Positions 1 to 5,727 of a stretch of DNA of 12,037 nt are shown piece by piece. Origin of the DNA: CAZKNJ01 sp964554185 (GTDB taxonomy: Bacteria; 4484-113). The stretch is from contig CAZKNJ010000053.1 in the NCBI GenBank assembly GCA_964554185.1, forward strand, positions 1-12,037, in the 5' to 3' direction. The translations under genes were made by a program, and so were the position numbers. Every line of letters starts with the position of its first letter. Within the stretch, counting starts at the first letter, position 1. The notes below the pieces were generated by a model, which made no database searches, was not told the DNA's origin, and saw only the letters and a list, made by a program, of their open reading frames with translations.

Positions 1-12
1 GCAGCATCCCGT

Positions 13-318
13 TCAATCCCCCGCATAGACGACCTCCATGTTCTCCAGGATGGATTTCCGCCGGAAGGGATTGCGTAATGCGGGTTTCTCCACGAGGTCA
101 ACTTCGCGGCCAAGGAGTTCCTTCAGCTCATCGGACATCCGCACAAAGTCAAATAGGCTCCAATCCGCGTCTTCGGCAAAAGTCACGAGCACGTCGACAT
201 CGCTGTCCGGCTGGAAGTCCTCGCGCAGCACGCTGCCGAACAGCGCAAGCTCCTTCACCTTCCACTTGCGGCAAAACTCATGGATCACGCTTTCATCCAG
301 CTTGAGGTTAGGCGTCAT
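13..318 (-). CDS. MNT-type minimal nucleotidyltransferase (MntA-like)
   Basis: A 101-residue protein with the compact nucleotidyltransferase fold of the MNT/MntA family. Visible motifs are the G28-S29 nucleotide-binding pair, the metal-binding D40-x-D42 in the segment DSDVDVLV, and a third acidic residue, D74, in REVDLVEK. All three catalytic carboxylates are therefore present. The length is typical of stand-alone MNT proteins. In characterised pairs MntA is the antitoxin that AMPylates a HEPN-domain toxin (HepT) encoded next to it; that role is inference here. The gene starts 6 nt after the stop of the GAPDH-like gene, and a GAGGG ribosome-binding site overlaps that stop (about 322-326), so the two are probably cotranscribed. 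An ATG lies 5 nt beyond its stop, at 7..5 on the minus strand, and could start the HEPN partner, but the window ends there. Confidence 0.88.
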   Translation of the reverse strand: MTPNLKLDESVIHEFCRKWKVKELALFGSVLREDFQPDSDVDVLVTFAEDADWSLFDFVRMSDELKELLGREVDLVEKPALRNPFRRKSILENMEVVYAGD

Positions 319-324
319 AGGCCC

Positions 325-1494
325 TCACACAATCTGCGTGAGCAGGTGCAGCTTGTCAATGACGTACTGGACGATGTCCTCGTAGCCGTCGGGGTACAGG
401 TATTTGATGGCGCAGGCCAGGTTGCTCAGCACCGCGTTGCCCTCCTGCGGGACCAGGATGCTCAGCAGCACCGTGGAGTAGCGCACTTCGCCCTCGTCCT
501 TGCCCGGCACCGCGCCGAAAGCCCACGGCACCACCTGCGTCTGGCTTTCCACCACCACCGCGTAGTCGTAACCCCGGCTGGAGAAGCTGGTGGAGCAGAA
601 CTCGTCGTACACCTGCCCCATTGACATGTAGTCGGTGAAAGCGATGAGCGGGAAGCTCGCCAGCCGCTCGTGCACCTGCTCCACCGTCCATTCGCCGTCC
701 AGGGTGACGCCGATGTAGGCGGAGTGCATCAGCGGCTGCGGGGTCTTGGCCGCGTGCGAGACCAGCCGCATGGTGGGCACCTTGCCGCCCAGCGCCATCG
801 TGAGGATATCAAAGGCGTCGCGCGCCTGGTGGGTGCCGAACCGCTCGTCGCTTATCGGCTCGTAGGTCAGCGTCTGCACCGCGCCGCCCATCTTGCCCTT
901 GTCCTGGTTGCGGCGGTCCAGGAACGCGACCACCTGCCGCATGCGGTCAATGTCCTTGCCGCGGTCGGACAGCGCCCAGATGAGCCCGCTCAGCGCGTGA
1001 GTGTTGCAGGATGGTATTTCCACGCGCCGCTCCAGCGTGAGGTCGAGGATGCTGTCGGTCAGGCCGTACATGAACTGCGGGCCGAACTCGCCGATGCCGC
1101 CCTCGGCGGCGATGCCCCTAAGCGAATCGCGGTGGCGCGAGGCCAGCAGGTCTTCGTACCACGCCTTGATGTCCTGGCCGGTGCAGTCCACGATGCAGGT
1201 GGCCTGGTTCGCCGCGTCCTCCACCGTGCCCGCCAGCGGGTACTTGAAGCCGTGGTAGTCCGCCTCGGTGAAGCGCTCCAGCACTTCCTTGTACGCGACC
1301 AGCTTCACGCCGTACTGCTCGTGCAGGCGCACCATCCGGCCGATGTTCTCGTCGCGCCAGGCGCGCTTGGCCATGAAGATCTCCACGTCCGGCAGCGCCT
1401 CGCGCAGCAGCATCGCCGTGGGATACGCCACGACGCCGGTGCCCAGTATCAGAACCGAGTAGCCTTTACCTGTTGTTTCCCTGCTCGCAACCAT
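325..1494 (-). CDS. Type II (archaeal-type) GAPDH-like dehydrogenase
   Basis: A 389-residue NAD(P)-binding oxidoreductase that matches archaeal type II glyceraldehyde-3-phosphate dehydrogenase along its length. The N-terminus has a Rossmann glycine motif (LGTGVVAY, 17-24), followed by VDCTG (102-106). The active-site segment SCNTHALSG carries the putative catalytic Cys163; archaeal enzymes have SCNTTGLC here. R194-R195 sit where the archaeal enzymes have a phosphate-binding RR, and LMH (255-257) supplies the expected catalytic histidine, His257. The protein is about 50 residues longer than archaeal GAPDH, and the SCNT context differs, so the substrate may not be glyceraldehyde 3-phosphate. 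The ATG at 1494 is chosen because GGAA lies 6 nt upstream and the Rossmann strand follows directly; an in-frame ATG at 1593 would run into the tRNA promoter. The MNT gene follows 6 nt downstream. Confidence 0.75.
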   Translation of the reverse strand: MVASRETTGKGYSVLILGTGVVAYPTAMLLREALPDVEIFMAKRAWRDENIGRMVRLHEQYGVKLVAYKEVLERFTEADYHGFKYPLAGTVEDAANQATCIVDCTGQDIKAWYEDLLASRHRDSLRGIAAEGGIGEFGPQFMYGLTDSILDLTLERRVEIPSCNTHALSGLIWALSDRGKDIDRMRQVVAFLDRRNQDKGKMGGAVQTLTYEPISDERFGTHQARDAFDILTMALGGKVPTMRLVSHAAKTPQPLMHSAYIGVTLDGEWTVEQVHERLASFPLIAFTDYMSMGQVYDEFCSTSFSSRGYDYAVVVESQTQVVPWAFGAVPGKDEGEVRYSTVLLSILVPQEGNAVLSNLACAIKYLYPDGYEDIVQYVIDKLHLLTQIV

Positions 1495-1525
1495 GTTGTT
1501 TCCGCGGAATGCGCGCGGACTCAGT

Positions 1526-1531
1526 ATTGTA
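1526..1531 (-). promoter_or_regulatory. Possible -10 box for the GAPDH-like gene
   Basis: On the minus strand the hexamer TACAAT (5 of 6 to TATAAT) lies 31 nt before the ATG at 1494, predicting a leader of about 25 nt that contains the GGAA ribosome-binding site. I find no convincing -35 box at 16-19 nt spacing, so this is a weak call. Confidence 0.3.
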
Positions 1532-1553
1532 ACACCGAGGCGGCGCTGCAGGC

Positions 1554-1581
1554 TTGACTTACACCGCGCAGCCGCTAACAT
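1554..1581 (+). promoter_or_regulatory. Promoter of tRNA-Gly
   Basis: TTGACT (1554-1559, 5 of 6 to the -35 consensus) and TAACAT (1576-1581, 4 of 6 to the -10 consensus) are separated by 16 nt. Predicted initiation near 1588 is 8 nt before the mature tRNA 5' end, as expected for a short tRNA leader trimmed by RNase P. Confidence 0.6.
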
Positions 1582-1595
1582 AGTCCCCGCCATTT

Positions 1596-1667
1596 GCGGG
1601 AATAGCTCAATGGTAGAGCATCAGCTTCCCAAGCTGAGGGTTGCGGGTTCGATCCCCGTTTCCCGCT
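1596..1667 (+). tRNA. tRNA-Gly (anticodon CCC)
   Basis: A complete cloverleaf is visible. The acceptor stem GCGGGAA (1596-1602) pairs perfectly with TTCCCGC (1660-1666). The D arm is GCTC/GAGC. The anticodon stem TCAGC/GCTGA encloses the loop TTCCCAA, giving anticodon CCC, which reads the glycine codon GGG. The T arm has the standard TTCGATC loop. The discriminator base is T1667, as usual for bacterial tRNA-Gly. CCA is not encoded; GATT follows. The gene lies between the divergent GAPDH-like gene and the pan operon and has its own promoter. Confidence 0.96.
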
Positions 1668-1693
1668 GATTTCAGTCAATCCCCCAGCTGCTT

Positions 1694-1702
1694 TGGTATA
1701 AT
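1694..1702 (+). promoter_or_regulatory. Extended -10 promoter of the panBCD operon
   Basis: A perfect TATAAT (1697-1702) is preceded by TGG (1694-1696), which makes an extended -10 element (TGnTATAAT). No good -35 is seen at the right distance, and extended -10 promoters often lack one. Predicted initiation is near 1709, exactly where the first leader hairpin begins. Confidence 0.65.
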
Positions 1703-1709
1703 CACTGTG

Positions 1710-1785
1710 TCCGCTTGGAGCCGGAAGGACCGAGACGGAGTGGCAAACGCGTGACACCGCCATCAGCGGTGCAATCGGCGTTTGC
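1710..1785 (+). ncRNA. Structured 5' leader of panB, candidate pan-motif RNA
   Basis: Two consecutive hairpins lie between the predicted transcription start (about 1709) and panB. Hairpin 1 (1710-1739): TCCG pairs with CGGA and CTTGG with CCGAG, with A1735 bulged, a small internal loop (A1719, G1720 against A1729), then CC/GG closed by a GGAA tetraloop (1723-1726). Hairpin 2 (1743-1785): the outer stem GCAAACGC/GCGTTTGC is 8 perfect pairs; the inner stem CACCGC/GCGGTG is 6 perfect pairs with loop CATCA; A1773 and A1774 appear unpaired between the stems. The known 'pan' RNA motif lies upstream of panB or panBCD in several phyla and is built from hairpins with bulged adenosines, often in tandem. 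Position and general architecture fit, but I have not matched the consensus, and the ligand of that motif is not established to my knowledge. Confidence 0.5.
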
Positions 1786-1825
1786 GCCCCCCGCTTCTTT
1801 CCCCTTCAAGCAGATGGTGAAACCT

Positions 1826-2683
1826 ATGACGCGTTTCAAAACAACTGAATTGCGGCGGAAGAAAGAACGGGGCGAGAAGATTGCCTCCATCACCGCTTAC
1901 GACCTGTTCACCGCGCGGCTGGCGGTGGCGGCGGAGGTGGACTTCATCCTCGTCGGCGATTCCCTCGGCAATGTGATCAAGGGTCATGGCACCACGGTGC
2001 CGGTGCGGCTGGAAGAAGTCATCTACCACACCAAGATAGTCGTCAGCGCAGCGCCTGAAGCTCTCGTGCTGGCGGATATGCCCTTTGGCACCTTCAAGGT
2101 CAGCGCTGAGCGCACGGTGGACAACGCCATCCGCCTTTTTCAAGACACTGGCTGCGGCGGCGTAAAGCTGGAAGGCGCCGAAGCCTGCGACCTGGAGGCA
2201 ATCGCCCGGCTGACGCGCATCGGCGTGCCGGTGATGGGGCATCTGGGATTGCTGCCGCAGGCGGTGCACTCCACCGGCGGCTACCGCATTCAGGGCAAGT
2301 CCGAGCGGTCCCGCAAACGCTTGCTGGAGCAGGCGCAGGCGCTGCAGAATGCCGGCGCGTTTGCCGTGGTGCTGGAGTGCGTGGAAGGCAACACTGCCCG
2401 TGAGATAACCGCCAGCCTTAAGGTTCCCACAATCGGCATCGGCAGCGGCCCGCATTGCGACGGCCAGATTCTGGTAATGCACGACGCCCTCGGAATGGAG
2501 GCGGAGTACCTGCCCAGCTTCGCGCGGAAGTTCGCCGACCTCTTTGGGGCGGGGCTGCAGGGGATGGAATCCTACGTGCAATCTGTGCGCGAAGGGTCTT
2601 ATCCCGGCGCCGGCGAATACACGATGGTTCCGCGCGAGGAGCGCGCGGATGCTTCCGACGAGGAGAGCGCCCGGCTGGCATAA
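1826..2683 (+). CDS. panB: 3-methyl-2-oxobutanoate hydroxymethyltransferase
   Basis: PanB transfers a hydroxymethyl group from 5,10-methylenetetrahydrofolate to 2-oxoisovalerate to give ketopantoate, the first committed step to pantothenate. The protein is a TIM barrel of 285 residues, a normal length. Family motifs are intact: VGDSLGNV with metal ligand D45, LADMPFGTF with D84, VKLEG with K114 and E116, MGHLGL with H139, and VLECV with the likely catalytic glutamate E184. The frame is open back to 1715, but family members begin like MTRFKTTELRRKK. The ATG at 1826 has GGTGA 5 nt upstream (1816-1820); an ATG at 1814, adding four residues, is also possible. The start at 1715 lies inside the leader hairpin and is unlikely. 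It is first gene of the panBCD operon; panC begins 3 nt after its stop. Confidence 0.97.
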   Translation: MTRFKTTELRRKKERGEKIASITAYDLFTARLAVAAEVDFILVGDSLGNVIKGHGTTVPVRLEEVIYHTKIVVSAAPEALVLADMPFGTFKVSAERTVDNAIRLFQDTGCGGVKLEGAEACDLEAIARLTRIGVPVMGHLGLLPQAVHSTGGYRIQGKSERSRKRLLEQAQALQNAGAFAVVLECVEGNTAREITASLKVPTIGIGSGPHCDGQILVMHDALGMEAEYLPSFARKFADLFGAGLQGMESYVQSVREGSYPGAGEYTMVPREERADASDEESARLA

Positions 2684-2686
2684 CTC

Positions 2687-3565
2687 ATGCAGGTCGTCAG
2701 GACAATCGCCGAGTTCCTCCGCCTCAAGCGGCATCTCTGCCGGCAGGATGCGTCCGAGAAGCTGCGCCGCCCATCGGTCGGCTTCGTTCCCACGATGGGC
2801 AACTTGCATGACGGGCATATGGCGCTCATCCGACGGATGCAGAAGGACGACGACATCGGTGTTGCATCCATCTTTGTGAATCCTGCGCAGTTCGGCCCGG
2901 CGGAAGACCTGACGAAATACCCGCGGACGCTGGAAGACGATCTGCGCAAATGCGACGAAGCAGGAGTCCATCTCGTGTTCGTGCCCGACGAAAGCGAGAT
3001 GTACCACCCGGATCGGAGCACTGAAGTGGCTGTCGGTGAGATCACCGAGCGCTACTGCGGGGCGTCGCGCCCGGGGCATTTTGACGGAGTGTCGCTGGTG
3101 GTGGCCAAGCTCTTCAACATCGTCCAGCCCGACCGCGCCTACTTCGGCCTGAAGGACTACCAGCAGTACCGCGTGATTGACCGCATGGCGCGCGATCTGG
3201 ACTTCCCGCTGGAAGTTGTGCCCTGCCCCACCGTCCGCGAGTGGAACGGGCTCGCGATGTCTTCGCGCAACAACTACCTCTCACCGGAAGAGAAGACTGT
3301 AGCATCCACCATCTACGCCGGGCTATGCGCCGCCGCGATCGCCTTCAACGGAGGAGTGAGTGACGCCGCGGAGCTAGTGCGCAAGGCGCAGGCTGAGCTG
3401 GATGACGCAGTGAAGCTGGAATACCTTGAAGTCGCCCATCCTGAAACGCTGGAGCCCCGCGCTGTCGCCGAGCGCGGTGACGTTATGCTAGTGGCCGCGA
3501 AGGTGGGTGCCACCCGCTTGATCGACAACATCATTCTTGGTTCGGAGACGAACAATGCTGATTAA
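2687..3565 (+). CDS. panC: Pantothenate synthetase (pantoate--beta-alanine ligase)
   Basis: PanC joins pantoate and beta-alanine using ATP, through a pantoyl-adenylate intermediate, to make pantothenate in the cytoplasm. The 292 residues cover the full family length. Motifs in order are PTMGNLHDGH (35-44, the HIGH-like ATP site with H41 and H44), FVNPAQF (63-69, pantoate-binding N65 and Q68), PGHFDGV (129-135), FGLKDYQQ (153-160, with K156, D157 and Q160) and MSSRNNYL (191-198). The residue before the KD pair is Leu154-155 context (G-L-K-D) where E or Q is common. The start is 3 nt after the panB stop with no strong ribosome-binding site, so translation is probably coupled to panB. The last 11 nt overlap panD. 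Ketopantoate reductase (panE), needed between PanB and PanC, is not in this window and must lie elsewhere or be replaced by IlvC. Confidence 0.97.
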   Translation: MQVVRTIAEFLRLKRHLCRQDASEKLRRPSVGFVPTMGNLHDGHMALIRRMQKDDDIGVASIFVNPAQFGPAEDLTKYPRTLEDDLRKCDEAGVHLVFVPDESEMYHPDRSTEVAVGEITERYCGASRPGHFDGVSLVVAKLFNIVQPDRAYFGLKDYQQYRVIDRMARDLDFPLEVVPCPTVREWNGLAMSSRNNYLSPEEKTVASTIYAGLCAAAIAFNGGVSDAAELVRKAQAELDDAVKLEYLEVAHPETLEPRAVAERGDVMLVAAKVGATRLIDNIILGSETNNAD

Positions 3566-3905
3566 CGTGCTCAAAGCTAAACTCCACGGCTGCCGCGTGA
3601 CGGAAGCCGAAGTCGAGTATATGGGAAGCCTCGCCGTCTCGGAGGACATTATGCAGGCGGCCGGAATGATGCCTTACGAGCTAGTGATGTGCGCCAACTT
3701 CGAGAACGGCGAGCGCTGGACGACTTACCTCATTCCAACTAAGAAGCCCGGCGTCATCGGCCTCAACGGCCCGGCGGCCATGAAGGGCAAAGTGGGCGAC
3801 CGCATCATCGCCATGAGCTTCGCGCTGATGGACGAAAGCGACGCCCAGTTCCACCAGCCGCGCGTGCTCATATTCAACCGGGACAACTCGTTCAGGGCGA
3901 AATAG
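3555..3905 (+). CDS. panD: Aspartate 1-decarboxylase proenzyme
   Basis: PanD decarboxylates L-aspartate to beta-alanine, the second substrate of PanC. It is a pyruvoyl enzyme made as a proenzyme that cleaves itself between Gly24 and Ser25; the site is visible as EYMGSLAV. Other conserved active-site residues are present: K9, H11, Y22, R54 and Y58 (in GERWTTY) and N71 (in GLNGPAA). The length of 116 residues is near the usual 115-130. The ATG at 3555 is chosen over an in-frame ATG at 3537 because it gives the standard N-terminus (MLINVLKAKLH) and has GGAGA at 3544-3548, about 6-7 nt upstream. It overlaps panC by 11 nt in another frame, indicating translational coupling. It ends the operon, converging on the DUF2993 gene 31 nt away with no obvious hairpin terminator between. 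Confidence 0.97.
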   Translation: MLINVLKAKLHGCRVTEAEVEYMGSLAVSEDIMQAAGMMPYELVMCANFENGERWTTYLIPTKKPGVIGLNGPAAMKGKVGDRIIAMSFALMDESDAQFHQPRVLIFNRDNSFRAK

Positions 3906-3936
3906 CGGCGGGCTTCACTGGCGCGGAATCGGGCAG

Positions 3937-4671
3937 CTAGATTGAGCCGGTAGTGACTATCTTGCCGTCGCTCACAATGATGTGGCCTATCTTCAGCCTG
4001 AGTTCGCGCCCTACAATTTTCTCGTTCTTCTCAAACTCCTTCTTGCGCTTCTCGTGGAACTTCTCCAGGTCAAACAGCGGGTTCATCTCGTTCTCCAACA
4101 GCTTCTCAATGCGCCCGGGCATCCCCAGCCCGGCCAGCCGCACCTTCTGTACCCGGTAGTAGATGCGCGAGCCGCCCTCAAAGGTAAGGTAGCCTTCCAC
4201 TTCAAAGCTTGGCTTGAGGATGCCGAAGGCGTACTTACCGCTGATTATGACCACACTTTGCTCGGTGCGCACCTTGGGGTTAATGATGTTGTCCGACGAT
4301 AGTTCCAGCGCCCGCGCCAGGTCGTCCGGCCGGAAGGTGAAACGGAACTTGATGTCGCCCACGCTGCGCACGCACTTCTTGGCTTTGCCCGTGAGCACGT
4401 TGCCGGTGTCCAGCCGCACATCGGTGATATTGAAGTACGCCTCGTCAATCAGCACCGGTTTGACCCAGAGCTTGTCCAGCGTAAGGTCAATCGCCGCAAT
4501 CTTGCCCTTGGTAAGCAGCGAGCCCTTGTTGATATGGGTTTCCACGCTCACGTTCTTGACCTTGTCGCCCAGCTCGGCCTGCAGCGCCTTCTCCAGCATC
4601 TCGTCAACATTCGCGCCGGGGGTGAAGACCTCCGCCAGGATGAGCATGAAAACCAGAATGATGTTCGTCAT
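3937..4671 (-). CDS. DUF2993 / LmeA-type phospholipid-binding secreted protein
   Basis: A 244-residue protein with a short hydrophobic N-terminus (about residues 3-14, then a PGA region) consistent with a signal peptide or membrane anchor. The rest has the alternating beta-strand and amphipathic pattern of DUF2993, the family of mycobacterial LmeA: an early KGSLLTKGKI strand, FRFTFRPDDLARAL, an amphipathic stretch around FHEKRKKEFEKNEK, and the ending IIVSDGKIVTTG, which matches the family's C-terminal strand. LmeA binds phosphatidylinositol and affects mannan maturation in mycobacteria; DUF2993 proteins also occur in Cyanobacteria and other phyla, where the role is mostly unknown. Here I infer only an extracytoplasmic lipid-binding role. 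It is divergent from cdsA and convergent with panD. A -10 box lies only 9 nt before the ATG, so the mRNA is probably near-leaderless. Confidence 0.75.
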   Translation of the reverse strand: MTNIILVFMLILAEVFTPGANVDEMLEKALQAELGDKVKNVSVETHINKGSLLTKGKIAAIDLTLDKLWVKPVLIDEAYFNITDVRLDTGNVLTGKAKKCVRSVGDIKFRFTFRPDDLARALELSSDNIINPKVRTEQSVVIISGKYAFGILKPSFEVEGYLTFEGGSRIYYRVQKVRLAGLGMPGRIEKLLENEMNPLFDLEKFHEKRKKEFEKNEKIVGRELRLKIGHIIVSDGKIVTTGSI

Positions 4672-4680
4672 ACCGCTTTG

Positions 4681-4686
4681 ATTCTA
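4681..4686 (-). promoter_or_regulatory. -10 box of the DUF2993 gene, near-leaderless
   Basis: On the minus strand TAGAAT (5 of 6 to consensus, preceded by T) ends 9 nt before the ATG at 4671. Initiation 6-8 nt downstream of it would leave a leader of only 2-4 nt. A -35 match near 4704-4710 is weak (3 of 6). Confidence 0.5.
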
Positions 4687-4785
4687 ACACCCGCGCGTCC
4701 GCAGGCTAAAGCCTCCACACTCTGTATGATGCAGGAGCGGCTTGCCAAGTTCAGATTGCGCATCCACGCGCACCGCCGGGTCGGC

Positions 4786-4791
4786 TATAAT
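4786..4791 (+). promoter_or_regulatory. -10 box of cdsA, near-leaderless
   Basis: A perfect TATAAT ends 11 nt before the cdsA ATG at 4803, and no Shine-Dalgarno sequence lies between them. Predicted initiation near 4798 leaves a leader of about 4-5 nt. No convincing -35 is seen. Confidence 0.5.
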
Positions 4792-4802
4792 GTTTCCGGC
4801 TA

Positions 4803-5687
4803 ATGCTCGCGCGCATCCTCACAGGCGTCATCGGCGCCGCAGTCATTCTCCTGCTGCTGGCCCTGCGGCAGCCCTGGCCGCTTATCCCCATTGCCGTGGC
4901 GTGGGTGGCCGCCCTCTGGGAGCTGGGACGGCTGCGCAACACCGATGCCGACTCCATCACGCTTATCGGCGCGATTCACCTGACGCTGCTCTGGGTGGCT
5001 AACCTCGGGTTCCTCGCCGCCTACCCGTACATAGCGGATCATCTGGATCACGTCCTGGTAGGGTTCTACGGCCTCTTGCTTGTCTTCCAGCTTGTGTTCG
5101 CCGACATGGTGCTCACGGCCTGGCACCGGGGCAAGGTTGAGCGGCTGCAGAACACCCTGTGGCACTCGCTGCTGTTCATCACCCTGCCGCTCTACCTCCT
5201 CTATGTGGAATCGTCCTTTGGCCCGGTGATGGTGCTGATGGTGCTGGGCCTCGCGTGGGCGGGCGACACGGGCTCCATGCTCAGCGGCAAGCTCTTGGGC
5301 CGCCTGCACATCTCCCCCAAGGTCAGCCCCCATAAGACGCTGGAAGGCGCTATCGGCGGATGGGCGGCCACCCTCGTGTTCCTGCTGGCAGCGAAGTGCT
5401 TCGCCGGAATGGCCTTCGGCCGTCCCTGCAATATGTTCCTGCTAAACGGCCTGCCCTCAGTCCTTGCCACCATCGGCGTCACCGCACTGCTGGCAACATG
5501 GTTCACGCTGGTCGGCTTTGCCGGTGATGTCACTTTCTCCGCATTCAAGCGCGCCTGCGGCGTGAAAAACTACAGCGCTCTTGTGCCCGGGCACGGCGGC
5601 GTGCTTGACCGCATAGACGGCCTGTTGTTCATCATCCCTTCGTATTTCCTCTGCATCACGCTCTTCTCGGACGCGCTTTTCATCTAA
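4803..5687 (+). CDS. cdsA: Phosphatidate cytidylyltransferase (CDP-diglyceride synthase)
   Basis: CdsA makes CDP-diacylglycerol from phosphatidic acid and CTP, the branch point for membrane phospholipids. The 294-residue protein is a multi-pass membrane protein, with hydrophobic segments at about 5-40, 57-75, 82-102, 122-152, 183-203, 218-240 and 272-292. Conserved motifs are AWAGDTGSMLSGKLLGR (151-167), SPHKTLEGAIGG (175-186), GFAGD (238-242) and the CDS signature from S246 to D272 with PGHGG and DRID. In the signature the usual K-D pair is K255-N256, an unusual change; acidic residues D242, D269 and D272 are intact. The ATG at 4803 directly follows a TATAAT box, and its A is shared with an upstream TAA (TAATG). 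rseP follows 40 nt downstream. In many bacteria dxr lies between cdsA and rseP and uppS lies upstream; neither is here. Confidence 0.95.
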   Translation: MLARILTGVIGAAVILLLLALRQPWPLIPIAVAWVAALWELGRLRNTDADSITLIGAIHLTLLWVANLGFLAAYPYIADHLDHVLVGFYGLLLVFQLVFADMVLTAWHRGKVERLQNTLWHSLLFITLPLYLLYVESSFGPVMVLMVLGLAWAGDTGSMLSGKLLGRLHISPKVSPHKTLEGAIGGWAATLVFLLAAKCFAGMAFGRPCNMFLLNGLPSVLATIGVTALLATWFTLVGFAGDVTFSAFKRACGVKNYSALVPGHGGVLDRIDGLLFIIPSYFLCITLFSDALFI

Positions 5688-5693
5688 GCGCGT

Positions 5694-5699
5694 TATAAT
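5694..5699 (+). promoter_or_regulatory. Internal -10 box upstream of rseP
   Basis: A perfect TATAAT lies 7 nt after the cdsA stop and 28 nt before the rseP ATG. It predicts a leader of about 22 nt that includes the CGGAG ribosome-binding site. There is no clear -35, so rseP may be both cotranscribed with cdsA and transcribed on its own. Confidence 0.4.
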
Positions 5700-5727
5700 C
5701 TTTCGTGGGTACTAACCGGCGGAGCTT

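Noticed and set aside
670..1557. 295-codon open frame on the plus strand opposite the GAPDH-like gene
   Set aside because: It is antisense to a protein with conserved active-site motifs and gives only a His/Arg/Val-rich translation.
1715..1825. N-terminal extension of PanB from an ATG at 1715
   Set aside because: It would start inside the first leader hairpin, only a few bases from the predicted transcription start, and adds residues with no counterpart in PanB proteins.
1763..3079. 438-codon open frame on the minus strand antisense to panB and panC
   Set aside because: It lies wholly over two genes with clear catalytic motifs, its product has low-complexity His/Arg/Ala-rich composition and no recognisable domain, as expected for antisense frames in GC-rich DNA.
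3906..3936. Terminator between convergent panD and DUF2993 genes
   Set aside because: No stable hairpin followed by a T-run is visible on either strand; the same holds for the 10-nt gap at 8607-8616.
4726..4803. 25-codon ORF whose TAA overlaps the cdsA ATG (TAATG)
   Set aside because: It could be a coupling leader peptide, but it has no ribosome-binding site, and the perfect TATAAT inside it more simply explains a leaderless cdsA start. I leave it uncalled.
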